Assembly (NCBI RefSeq): GCF_023898315.1
Contig: NC_064621.1
Coordinates: forward strand, 18,288,501 to 18,352,500
Direction of reading: 5' to 3'
Length of the DNA stretch: 64,000 nt
From: Schistocerca nitens
Lineage: Eukaryota; Arthropoda; Insecta; Orthoptera; Acrididae
Shown piece after piece: positions 20,340 to 30,048 of the stretch (the first letter of the stretch is position 1; each line of letters opens with the position of its first letter). Below the pieces are notes generated by a model that worked only from the letters and a program-made list of their open reading frames with translations, did not search any database and was not told the origin of the DNA. A program made the position numbers and the translations under genes.

Positions 20340-21280
20340 ATATACATTTAGTGCTTTTTTGTACCCATTGTGTGGGTGGTTGAGTATCTGTGGCTAGACA
20401 GAAACGAGAACAAATAATCGCTACATGTGGTACAGTAACACGAAATATTTACAGCATAATTTATGTTTAACGTATAAGAGCAAATAATCACTACATGTGG
20501 TACAGTTACATGAAATATTTACAGTTTAATTTACGTTTTGAGGTGTTACTTACAGATAAATCTTTCTGCAGGTATATATATATCTCTTTTAGGACGTATT
20601 TTTGAAACCATTGTGTCTTGTTTTTCACAATTTCACAAGTTAAAACTTTCACTAGATGTATATTGCTTTTATGAGGCACTGTTGGAAACATATATCTTGT
20701 TTTTCGTAAACATCGCTGAACACACTTAGCCACAGATACGAATACGGGATTACGCATTATAAACAAGCCAAAGATTGCAATATAACTACAGTATCAAAGA
20801 TTTCAAGTTGACCAGAGGCATTATTGGTCATCACACGCACTGACAAGAGATTTGTCTTTATTACATAGAAAATAAATGTAAATTAGCTTAAACTAGTAAA
20901 ATGTTTATTTATAAATTAACTGTGCAATTTTAACAGGTATATAAAACTAGATTTTTTACATTATATTTCAGTTACATTTAAGATCATTGGTATTGAGAGT
21001 ATTATGACAGCTAATTTCTTGCTCCTTCCATTGGCTGATCTTGGCATATGATGTCTGGGATAAGAGGTTGATGGTTAACTTGAAATAATAAGTAATGCTG
21101 GTACTTGAAAGGGTGTGGAAAAGGAGTTGGCGGGGGGGGGGTTGTATAGGAAAAAGGAAAGGGGGGGGGGGTTGAGAGGGTGATGTGGAGAGAGAAGAGA
21201 GCTGGAGGGGGGGGGGGCAGAAGTGGTACAAGCTTTTATGTGTGTGTGTGTGGGGGGGCATTTTGTTACTGAATGACTGT

Positions 21281-22104
21281 TTAGTTTTTTAAGTTCAAAG
21301 AATCCTTAAAATTCTGAAAGAAGGAGTTATTTGCCAATTCTGTCTGCTCATTTAAAATGGTATGTGGGGAATTATGTTTGTGGGTAAAAATCTCTAATTG
21401 TTCGAGAAGATCCATCTTGAATCCCTTGTCTACAGTGTGTAGGATTTGAAGGTTAGTTTTAATGTCTGTTATGGAATGTTTATTCTCTGCTAGATGGGAA
21501 GCAAAAGTGGATCTATTTAAGTTGTTTAGGCGAAGTGCATCAGTGTGCTCTTTGTATCGGATCTCAAAATTTCTACCTGTTTGCCCTATGTAGTAGCAGG
21601 AGCAGCTGTCACATCTTAATTTATATATACCAGATTTTTGGTAGGGTGTGCTGGCTCTTTTGGTGTTGTGGACTATTTTGTTCTGTATTTTGTTGTTAGT
21701 GTGAAAACTTATTTTGACATTATGTGGTTTGAATAGCTTAGCAAGTTTGTATGAGATATTGCCGAGAAATGGCATACAAACGAATTTGGTTTCTTCTGCT
21801 ACTGAGGTCTGGCTTGCTAGTTTTGCTTTGTTAGATATAATGTTTTTATCTAGTTTTTCAATTATGCTTGGGTCATAAGCATTGTTTGATGCTATTGTTT
21901 TTAATATATTGATTTCATTAATTTTTGCAGTAGGGTCAGCTTGAATCTTGTTGATACGGTTAAGTGCTGATTTGAAAAAAGCTAGTTTATGTTGATTTGG
22001 GTGGCATGATGTATTGTTTATTATAACATCTGAAGTGGTGGGTTTCCTATATATCTGAAATTTATGTTTGTTGTTGTGATGTGTTATGTTTAGGTCAAGA
22101 AAAT
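21281..22104 (-). pseudogene. Penelope-like RT C-terminus plus GIY-YIG endonuclease (5'-truncated)
   Basis: An uninterrupted minus-strand frame of about 274 codons, open from the copy A/B junction to the stop at 21281-21283. It begins F-L-D-L-N-I then F-Q-I-Y-R-K-P-T-T-S-D, H-P-N-Q-H-K-L-A-F-F, the thumb-side blocks of PLE reverse transcriptase. The linker is followed by the GIY-YIG endonuclease: G-I-Y-K-L-R, C-D-S-C, Y-Y-I-G-Q-T-G-R, E-I-R-Y-K-E-H, S-H-L-A-E-N-K-H and the Glu in L-L-E-Q-L-E-I. The CxxC between GIY and YIG and the later His pair match the zinc-binding signature of PLE endonucleases. The polymerase palm with its catalytic Asp pair is absent. A Met at 21775 is just an internal residue. 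Confidence 0.85.
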
Positions 22105-22108
22105 ATCT

Positions 22109-22459
22109 GGTATATATAAATTAAGATGTGACAGCTGCTCCTGCTACTACATAGGGCAAACAGGTAGAAATTTTGAGATCCGATACAAAGAGCACACTGA
22201 TGCACTTCGCCTAAACAACTTAAATAGATCCACTTTTGCTTCCCATCTAGCAGAGAATAAACATTCCATAACAGACATTAAAACTAACCTTCAAATCCTA
22301 CACACTGTAGACAAGGGATTCAAGATGGATCTTCTCGAACAATTAGAGATTTTTACCCACAAACATAATTCCCCACATACCATTTTAAATGAGCAGACAG
22401 AATTGGCAAATAACTCCTTCTTTCAGAATTTTAAGGATTCTTTGAACTTAAAAAACTAA
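22109..22459 (+). pseudogene. GIY-YIG endonuclease fragment, PLE copy B
   Basis: Plus-strand frame starting at G-I-Y-K-L-R-C-D-S-C and running without a stop to L-N-L-K-N-stop (22457-22459), identical in sequence to the end of copy A. All visible GIY-YIG motifs are kept, but everything upstream of the domain is cut off at the inverted junction, so there is no start codon. Confidence 0.85.
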
Positions 22460-23407
22460 ACAGTCATTCAGTAACAAAATGCCCCCCCCCCCCCCACACA
22501 CACACATAAAAGCTTGTACCACTTCTGCCCCCCCCTCCAGCTCTCTTCTCTCTCCACATCACCCTCTCAACCCCCCCCCCCCTTTCCTTTTTCCTATACA
22601 ACCCCCCCCCCCCCCGCCAACTCCTTTTCCACACCCTTTCAAGTACCAGCATTACTTATTATTTCAAGTTAACCATCAACCTCTTATCCCAGACATCATA
22701 TGCCAAGATCAGCCAATGGAAGGAGCAAGAAATTAGCTGTCATAATACTCTCAATACCAATGATCTTAAATGTAACTGAAATATAATGTAAAAAATCTAG
22801 TTTTATATACCTGTTAAAATTGCACAGTTAATTTATAAATAAACATTTTACTAGTTTAAGCTAATTTACATTTATTTTCTATGTAATAAAGACAAATCTC
22901 TTGTCAGTGCGTGTGATGACCAATAATGCCTCTGGTCAACTTGAAATCTTTGATACTGTAGTTATATTGCAATCTTTGGCTTGTTTATAATGCGTAATCC
23001 CGTATTCGTATCTGTGGCTAAGTGTGTTCAGCGATGTTTACGAAAAACAAGATATATGTTTCCAACAGTGCCTCATAAAAGCAATATACATCTGGTGAAA
23101 GTTTTAACTTGTGAAATTGTGAAAAACAAGACACAATGGTTTCAAAAATACGTCCTAAAAGAGATATATATATACCTGCAGAAAGATTTATCTGTAAGTA
23201 ACACCTCAAAACGTAAATTAAACTGTAAATATTTCATGTAACTGTACCACATGTAGTGATTATTTGCTCTTATACGTTAAACATAAATTATGCTGTAAAT
23301 ATTTCGTGTTACTGTACCACATGTAGCGATTATTTGTTCTCGTTTCTGTCTAGCCACAGATACTCAACCACCCACACAATGGGTACAAAAAAGCACTAAA
23401 TGTATAT

Positions 23408-23452
23408 ACCATCTGATGATGAGTTGCTAGGCAGCTCGAAACCGGTCATGGT
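23408..23452 (+). ncRNA. hammerhead ribozyme-like motif, PLE copy B
   Basis: ACCAU (stem I, 23408-23412), CUGAUGA (23413-23419), one extra U, GAGUUGC-UAG-GCAGCUC stem-loop II (23421-23437, seven pairs including one G-U), GAAA (23438-23441, whose last A starts stem III), ACCGGU (23441-23446), C at 23447 as the cleavage-site residue, and AUGGU (23448-23452) closing stem I. The self-complementary ACCGGU has no loop, so activity would need a dimer or weak cis pairing, as reported for short-stem-III hammerheads. It lies about 105 nt from the element's end. Confidence 0.75.
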
Positions 23453-24013
23453 TAAATAAAATACATCTACATAAAAGGCGACTGGTTGCAGTAATTTCTG
23501 AAAACCTTTTCACACCACAGTCGCAGTGCTCCATATCCACAATGGATAAAAGTCTCATAGATTTAAGTGTCAGGAAGCCTTTTCTGAAAGTATTTTTATG
23601 GAGTTTAGCCATGTATGGAAGTCAAAAATTGGCGAAAAACAGCTTAGACAAGAACAGAAGCATTTGAAATGTGGTGCTACAGAAGAATGTTGAAGATTAG
23701 ACGGGCAGATCATGTAACTAGTGAGGAGGTACCAAATAGAATTGGGGAGAAGAGGAATATGTGGCACAACATGACTAGAAGAAGGGATCGATTGGTAGGA
23801 TGCGTTCTGAGGCATCAAGGGATTATCAATTTAGTGTTGGAGGGAAGCCCGAAGGGTAAAAATCATAGCGAGAGACCAAGGCATGAATACACTAAACAGA
23901 TTCAGAAGGATGAAGCTTGCAGTAGTCACTCAGAGATGAAGTAGCGTGCACAGGATAGAGTAGCATGTAGAGCTGCATCAAACCAGTCTCCGGACTGAAA
24001 ACAACAACAACAC

Positions 24014-24717
24014 GTCTGAGACAGTAACATAATTGAAGTATTCCCAATCAATTAATCGCTATAGCTCTAGTATTTTATCCAAACTAAAAAAATATTCTGT
24101 ACCAAAGCTGGTCACAGGCAATGTCAGTACTACTGCTAGTACTAGTGAATAGTCTTCCTATAATATCTTTCTCCGTTGTTACGGCGAGTGAAGTGAGCAC
24201 CAGTTTGAAAGGACACGTTTTAATTAAACTAAGCACACAATCAGCTGAAACGCTAAACGAGGAAAGGTTGCCACCCGTGCGAGGATTAAACAAAAACGAC
24301 AACACGTAGTTTTATTGAAATAAAAGTGGAGTACTTTGTAACTTAACGTTCAAATGAATAACCAGATAGAGGTTTCAAATCAGACGACTGCTAAGCTTTT
24401 TTTTTTCGAAAAAGTTCAAAGGTCATAAAGTTTTCATTGTAACGAAGGGGACGAGATCTCAGTGGGAGTCATTTATCGCTAAAAAAAACGTCGGCGGTGA
24501 AAATAGGGCTTCACAAGCTACGCTGTTAACGATTGATACGTTCAACCTTTTAAAATTCACTAACACATGTAGGTTTAGAAACAGACTTATTTGATTTCTC
24601 ACCACCAGCGTTCGCCATTATTACAGGAAGAGTACGTCAATTAACATCATATTAGGTACGTCCGAAGATGTTATAGATAATATATACTTGGAGGTATTGG
24701 CAGGCGATGTGAACAAT
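24014..24717. other. unassigned sequence
   Basis: AT-rich, with small frames but no motif. Confidence 0.35.
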
Positions 24718-25030
24718 TTGCTTGCCCGTGACGTCCGCCTCCGAACCCCAACGGTCATCGTGTCATCGTGTCTGGCTGCTATGACAAGGATCCGTGTTCG
24801 ATCCCGGGTACTGCCAGGGATTTTCGCCCCTCGCAGGTGCGGCTGGATCGGCGTGTACTCAGCCTCGCGATGCCAACTGAGGAGCTACTTGAGTCAGAAC
24901 TTGCGGCTCTAAGGTCAAGGAAGCCGACAACGCCTCATGTCCTTCGCCATCGCAATCATTGACGTCATTGGCAGAGGATGACACGGGGGTCGGTTGGTCC
25001 CGAATGGCTCATCGGTGCCAAAACGGAGAA
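24718..25030 (+). mobile_element. tRNA-headed SINE (family B)
   Basis: A-box-like TGGCTGCTATGACAAGG and B box GTGTTCGATCCCGGG precede ACTGCCAGGGATTTTCGCCC, CTCAGCCTCGCGATGCCAAC, TGAGGAGCTACTTGAGTCAG, and an end with GAGGATGACACGGGGGTCGG. A diverged partial copy lies at about 28400-28535. No clear target-site duplication found. Confidence 0.65.
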
Positions 25031-25189
25031 TTTTGCTTTTCTTTGATTGCCCATACAACGCTTTTGTTGCAGTACAGGATGATCAGCAACCATGTGAGAG
25101 GGCGGGATAAACTCTGACAAGAGAGCACTTCTCTAACCCACTGAGGTTAAGCATTTAATGAAGTTCTAGACTTTAAAAAGAAAATTCTT

Positions 25190-25191
<2 letters not shown>

Positions 25192-25232
<41 letters not shown>
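25192..25232. repeat. (CT)n microsatellite
   Basis: About 20 CT dinucleotides followed by a pyrimidine-rich stretch. Confidence 0.95.
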
Positions 25233-25237
<5 letters not shown>

Positions 25238-25412
25238 CCCTTTCCTCCCCGAAAGTTTACTTGTCCTGCTTGGTCTTGAAAATGCTGCGTCGGTTTTCTC
25301 GCAACTCTTTATCTGAATATAGTGCTATACCTTTCCATTAGTTTCCCTATCAGCATTTTTAGTAACACACAAAAACTGCTCCTATTATCTATACACCTGC
25401 AATCGCTAGTTA

Positions 25413-26418
25413 CACTATGTAATCAAAAGTAACCAGACAACAACAAAAACATACGTTTTTCATATTAGGTGCATTGTGTTGCCACCTACTGCCAGGTACT
25501 CCATATCAGGTACTTCAGTAGTCATTAGACATCGTGAGAGAGCAGAATGGGGCGCTCCGCGGAACTCACGGTCTGTTGACTGACAGAAACTGCCGACAGT
25601 TGAATAGGTCGTAATGTGTAATCGGCAGACATCTATCCAGACCATCGCACAGAAATTCCTAACTGCATCAGGATCCACTATGACAGTTAGGCGGGAGGTG
25701 AGAAAACTTGGATTTCATGGTCGAGCGGCTGCTCTTAAGCCACACAACACGGCAGTAAATGCCAAACGAGGCCTCGCTTGGTGTAAGGAGCGAAAAATTG
25801 GACGACTGAACAGCGGAAAAACGTTGTGTGGAGTGACTAATCACGGTACACAATGTGTCGATTCGATGGCAGGGTGTGGGTATGACGAATACCCGGTAAA
25901 CGTCATCTGCCAGCATGTGTACTGCCAACAATAAAATATGGAGGCGGCTGTGTTATGATGTGGTCGTGTTTTTCATGGAGGGGGCTTGCACAATCCTTGT
26001 TGTTTTGCGTGGCACTATCACAGAACAGGTCTACATTCATGCTTTAAGCACCTTCTTGCTTCCCACTGTTGAAGAGCAATTCGGGGATGGCGATTGCATC
26101 TTTCAACACGATTGAGCACGTGTTCATAATGCACGGACTGCGGCGCAGTGATTACACGACAATAACATCCCTGTAATGGAATGGCCTGCACAGAGTCCTG
26201 ACCTGAATCCCATAGAACACCTTTGGGACGTTTTGGAAGGCCGACTTCGTGCCAGGCCTCACCGACCGACATCGATACCTCTCCTGAGTGCAGCACTCCG
26301 TGAAGAATGGGCTGCCATTCCGCAAGAAACCTTCCAGCACCTGACTGAACGTGGAAGCTGTCACCATGTCTAAGGGTGGGCCAACACAATACTGAGTTCC
26401 AGAATCACCGACGGAGTG
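25413..26418 (+). mobile_element. Tc1-like transposon relic with transposase pseudogene
   Basis: Left terminal repeat CACTATGTAATCAAAAGTAA at 25413 preceded by TA. Transposase pieces: S-I-Q-T-I-A-Q-K-F and L-K-P-H-N-T-A-V-N-A-K-R-G-L-A-W (25625-25790), a frameshift, then W-S-D-stop-S-R-Y (first catalytic Asp, about 25833), G-R-V-W-V, Y-G-G-G-C-V-M-M-W, F-Q-H-D-stop-A-R-V-H-N-A-R (second Asp, about 26100) and W-P-A-Q-S-P-D-L-N-P-I-E-H-L-W-D (Glu, about 26215) to G-S-C-H-H-V-stop. The three catalytic residues are recognisable; nonsense codons and one shift inactivate it. The right terminal repeat is missing after about 26418. Confidence 0.8.
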
Positions 26419-26499
26419 TATATTTCAGGTCAAATAGCTCAATTCATGTTTTACTTGCAGTGTATTATTTTCTAATTCAATTCCCTATCTACCACTTAA

Positions 26500-26870
26500 T
26501 TTAATTCGACAGTGCTTAATTACTCTTGTTCTAATAATATTAATGTGTCCTTATAAACTCTTTTCGAGACATTATCCATTCCGCTTAAATGATCATTCAA
26601 GTCCTCTGGCGCCTCTGGCGGAATTACATTATCATCGGCTAAGCTTAAGGTTTTTGTTTTCTGTCCCAGTGCCTAAATTCCATTTCATTTACGTTTTACT
26701 CTGTCTGCAAATTGAATAATATTGGGGATAAGCAACAAATCTAATTCCCTCCTTTCGTAGCTGCCTTTTTTTCATGTCATTCTACTCCCAGAACCGGTGT
26801 CCGTTGTCTGAGTAATTTGCAGATAACCTTCCACACTCTGAAAATATTGTAAATTCGATGGATTGGAAGT
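26500..26870 (-). mobile_element. RTE-like LINE relic around the RT active site
   Basis: On the minus strand L-A-D-D-N-V-I-P (about 26645-26620) corresponds to the FADDxVIL active site of the family at 18745-24013, followed downstream by decayed sequence equivalent to the LEELNxxLxxxxxKINxxKT region. Only about 350 bp, 5' and 3' truncated. Confidence 0.55.
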
Positions 26871-26983
26871 TAAGACTGGATATTAAAAATATTTAAATTT
26901 TGCAGTGTCATGAAATTACCCAGTAACTGTAAACGAATAACTGTGGGAGCCTGTAACGTGACGATATACAGTAAAATCTTATA

Positions 26984-27769
26984 CACTGAAGCGCCAAAGA
27001 AACAGGTATAGGCATGTGTATTCAAATGTACAAACAGGCCGAATAAGGCGCTGAGATCGGCAACGCCACTCGTGTACCCTTGATGACTGCACGACACAAA
27101 GCTTTACACCTCACCTGTGCCTGCCAACATTGGGCTGTTGGTGAGTGGAAACATGTTGCCTGGTAGGACGAGTTTCGTTTCAAATTGTATCGAGCGGATG
27201 GACGTGTACGGTTATGGAGACAACCTCATGAATTTATGGACCCTGCATATCAACAGGGGACTGTTGAGGCTCGAGGAGGCTCTGTAATGGTGTGGGGCGC
27301 GTGCAGTTGGAATGATATGGGACCTCTGATACGTCTGGATATGACTCTGGCAGGTGACACGTATGTAAGCATCCTGTTCGATCACCTACAACCAATCATG
27401 TCCATTGTGCATTCCGACAGACATGCGCAGTTCCATCAAGACAATGCGACAACCCACATATTTAGAATTGCTACAGAGTGGCTCCAGGAACACGTTTCCG
27501 AGTTCAAAACGCTTCCGCTGGTCACAAAACTCCCCAGACATGAACATTATTGAGCCTATGTGGGACGCTTTGCATCGAGAAGAGATATCCACCCCCTCGC
27601 TCGTACTCTTACGGATTTATGGACAGCCCTGCAGGATTCATTGTGTTGATTCCCTCCAGCACTACTTCAGACACTAGTAGAGTCCATGCCACGTCGTGTT
27701 GCGGCAATTCTGCGTGTTCGCGGGGGCCCTGCACGATATTAGGCAGGTACACCAGTTGGCTCTTCAGTG
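26984..27769 (+). mobile_element. Tc1-like transposon, internally deleted, both ends intact
   Basis: Starts CACTGAAGCGCCAAAGAAAC and ends TTGGCTCTTCAGTG, inverted terminal repeats each bordered by TA (26982-26983 and 27770-27771). About 80 bp inside, the sequence jumps to the middle of the transposase gene, so the helix-turn-helix part is deleted. Remaining coding: V-A-W-stop-D-E-F-R-F-K-L-Y (first catalytic Asp kept, preceding Ser codon TCG became TAG), G-R-V-R-L-W, M-V-W-G-A, F-H-Q-D-N-A-T-T-H (second Asp), a frameshift at about 27510, then S-P-D-M-N-I-I-E-P-M-W-D (Glu). Non-autonomous, but its ends could in principle have been mobilised by a relative. Confidence 0.85.
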
Positions 27770-27771
27770 TA

Positions 27772-28345
27772 GTAAGGCACAGACGGGTTGGTACAACTGG
27801 CTGGAAGCAGTAGCCACCGAGATTGTGAGATACGGGCTGGTAACATTGTTGCTGACAGAAGTTACTGTAGGGAAAAGAAACGTACTGCACTACAACGTGT
27901 AAGCAGTAGGTATAGGATATGATTGATAATATCAACCAAGTGCATGACTGAGCAGGTACCAGAAGTAGCCTTATGCAGAACAAACGGGTGCTTGTGGAAT
28001 GTTATTCAGTATTTATTTATCTGAATGTAAGGAGATGAAATTCCAGAAAACGTTTCGTAGCATCTGGAGGATGAGAGGGAAATTTACAATCTGTTGATTC
28101 AGGGGGTAATTGGCGAAACTCATTTAGTGTTAGGTCTAGGGTACATTGAAGGTCGCTTGTTGAATAGTGAAAGCTGAAACTGCTTCAGAGCCTAAAGTAA
28201 GTCGTGTGTTTACCTTTCACATGTGACTGTCTTGAGAGGCAGAAAACTGTTTATCTTCTTTTTTTTCTTTTTTTTTTTAATTATTACTGCTACTAGGCCG
28301 TCATGTGAGTGTAAGACGTATCGCTATAATCCATATGCTGTACAG
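27772..28345. other. unassigned sequence
   Basis: No element recognised; includes a T-rich run at about 28258-28279. Confidence 0.35.
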
Positions 28346-28760
28346 GGTGGTCAGAAACAGCCTTGGGAGTTTGTAAGGATGTTGGAGGGTTTGTGTTGAG
28401 TTCCAGGTATTGCGAGGGATTTTTTGCTTGTAGGAGGACTAGAACGGGGTACACCCAGCTACGTGATACCTGTAGAGGAACTGCTTGAATGAGTAGAGAA
28501 GATGTATGGAGGGGCTGGAGTCAAAACACGGCCGTTGTCAGCTTTCCACGTCTTTTACCAGCTGCTTTTTGTTCAAGTAGCTTCTCAACTGGTCCCACGT
28601 GGCTGCACCCCATTCCCGCCTGTTCTTATCGGGAAATGAACCCACGTCCTCTGCACAGCTACCAGACACTCCTACGACCGCTTAGCTAATCCGCGTCCGT
28701 CCTGTGACCCTCAACTGGAAGTAGCCGGTTCGAATCCTGGGGGCGGAAAGAAATTTCACA
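28346..28760. repeat. patchwork of SINE/MITE fragments
   Basis: 28348-28397 (TACAGGGTGGTCAGAAACAG) matches one end of the MITE at 46097-46544. 28400-28535 is a diverged piece of SINE family B (GAGGACTAGAACGGGGTACA, CTGCTTGAATGAGTAGAGAA). 28540-28680 resembles a minus-strand tRNA-headed SINE (GAACCCACGTCCTCTGCACAG). 28715-28750 contains a plus-strand B box GGTTCGAATCC. None is complete. Confidence 0.5.
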
Positions 28761-29199
28761 GCCAGTATTCGAGCGGCAAACGATGCAGAGATGGCGGCAC
28801 GAAGTCCCTACACAGCTGACGTTGCATCAGTGTTGTGGAGTAGATTACAAGCCAGTACGAAGTGACCCAGGGACTGAGGGCCTGTGGCAGTGTGCTGGGT
28901 GGGGGCGTCGAGCTCCCCTTGCTGCTACACTCGAGTAGTGGGCAGAGTGCCGGCACCAGCTTGCAGCCCCTCCCTTCTCTCCTCGTCACACAACAAGTAC
29001 GTGACGTCACACTCGTACACACACTCGCTGCAGTCAGCTAGACTCGACAGATAACACTTAAAACGTAACTCCATTACTTCACAAAGGAAGTGTGCTATTG
29101 TGTGAGAAGGAAGAAGACGTTTTCCACTTAGGCGAATGAACCTTCACGGTATCCTAGCTAACCATGCCATACTTCTTCACTTAAGAGGTTTTTATTTTT
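28761..29199. other. unassigned sequence
   Basis: Moderately GC-rich; no motif recognised. Confidence 0.3.
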
Positions 29200-29204
29200 T
29201 ATTT

Positions 29205-29275
29205 TCCGACACATTCAATTATTTTTGCAGATAGCCGGTTTCGACAGTCTGAAATGCCCCTCTTCGGACGTAAAT
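29205..29275 (-). mobile_element. decayed Penelope-type 3' end
   Basis: Minus strand reads CCGAAGAGGGGCATTTCAGA then CTGTCGAAACCGGC, the same layout as the hammerhead region of the PLE at 20243-23556 (CUGANGA ... GAAACCGGU). The core U is C, and the U before the cleavage site is C, so catalytic activity is not expected. No coding sequence accompanies it. Confidence 0.4.
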
Positions 29276-29703
29276 GCAGAGACTGAAAATTCTATTTCAA
29301 CTGAGATGTCGCATGTAAAGTACATCATTATAAAACAATTAGGTAACAAATGCCGAATATTCATTTACTGCGTAGATGACCATCCGTTGTCAGTGGCTTA
29401 AACGATGCTGCATGCATTTTATACACAGTAGCAGTATCGATGGAAGACAAGAAAGGAAAAGATCCAAAAGTAAAGGGCCTAAATGAAGAAACAATAAAAG
29501 AAGCCACAGCAGCTTTGAAAATCATAAAAAGATCGAAAAGCAACAGGTTTACATGGAATTAATGCAGAGTTAATGAAGTATGGAGGATTGCCTCTACACT
29601 TTAAATTGCTGTATCTGTTTAACATGTGCTGGAAGCAAAAATATATTTCAAGAAACTTTAAGAAAGCGAAAATAATATCGATACTTAAGAAAGAAGGAAA
29701 AAA

Positions 29704-29706
<3 letters not shown>

Positions 29707-29770
<64 letters not shown>
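29707..29770. repeat. (TA)n microsatellite inside the LINE
   Basis: About 32 TA units replacing or expanded within RT coding sequence between the 'IPIxKK' and 'LYARI' blocks. Confidence 0.95.
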
Positions 29771-29773
<3 letters not shown>

Positions 29774-30048
29774 TTTATGCAAGAATTTTTGATACAAGAC
29801 TAAAAACAATAGTAGAATATTTGCTAGAGGAGGAACACGTCGGATTTAGAAAGGAACGTCTGATGCAGTTTTTATTTTAGGACAGAGATACATATTGCTT
29901 TGATAGCTTTTGAGAAAACCTTTACTAATGTCGTTCGAAAAAAGTTGTGGGGAATCATGTGGCATAGAGGTTACCGTTCACATTTTGTATTAGCCATCGA
30001 ATGTCTGTATAACGGAACATCAGCAGTCTTCGATATAGAAGGCATATA

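Larger units (their letters stand above)
20243..23556. mobile_element. Penelope-like element, two inverted 5'-truncated copies
   Basis: Inserted in the LINE with a perfect 12-bp target-site duplication ATAGATTTAAGT (20231-20242, 23557-23568). Copy A (minus strand, 20243-22104) and copy B (plus strand, 22105-23556) meet head-to-head; the arms 20243-21635 and about 22105-23503 are near-identical inverted repeats of 1.4 kb that differ mainly in homopolymer length. A 469-bp centre (21636-22104) belongs only to copy A; the last 53 bp of copy B (23504-23556) have no partner. Each copy ends with GIY-YIG coding sequence, G/C-rich runs, an AT-rich 3' region and a hammerhead-like motif. Inverted paired copies are known for Penelope elements. 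It is the youngest-looking large insertion here. Confidence 0.85.
18745..24013 (+). mobile_element. RTE-like LINE split by two SINEs and a Penelope-like element
   Basis: Removing 19305-19500, 19621-19817 and 20243-23556 leaves one collinear LINE ORF2 3' part. RT blocks in order: E-F-D-R-A-L-K-D-L-S-R-N-K-T-T-G-V-D (18790), a stop at 18949 then I-I-P-I-A-K-K-A-G, Y-R-T-I-S-L-I-S, F-G-F-R-R-N, a decayed LDLEKAFD, G-V-R-Q-G-C-S-L-S-P-M-L-F interrupted by the second SINE, F-A-D-D-N-V-I-L at about 19917 (active site intact), V-V-D-E-F-C-Y-L, then after the PLE the E-M-W-C-Y-R-R-M-L-K-I-R-R block and the 3' end CTGAAAACAACAACAACACG. Several stops and shifts show it is dead. Endonuclease domain not seen; 5'-truncated. 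Confidence 0.85.

Noticed and set aside
20506-20766. 86-residue frame present identically at 20506-20766 (-) and 22981-23241 (+)
   Set aside because: Identity is explained by the PLE inverted arms; the frame lies downstream of the GIY-YIG stop in the AT-rich 3' region and has no motif.
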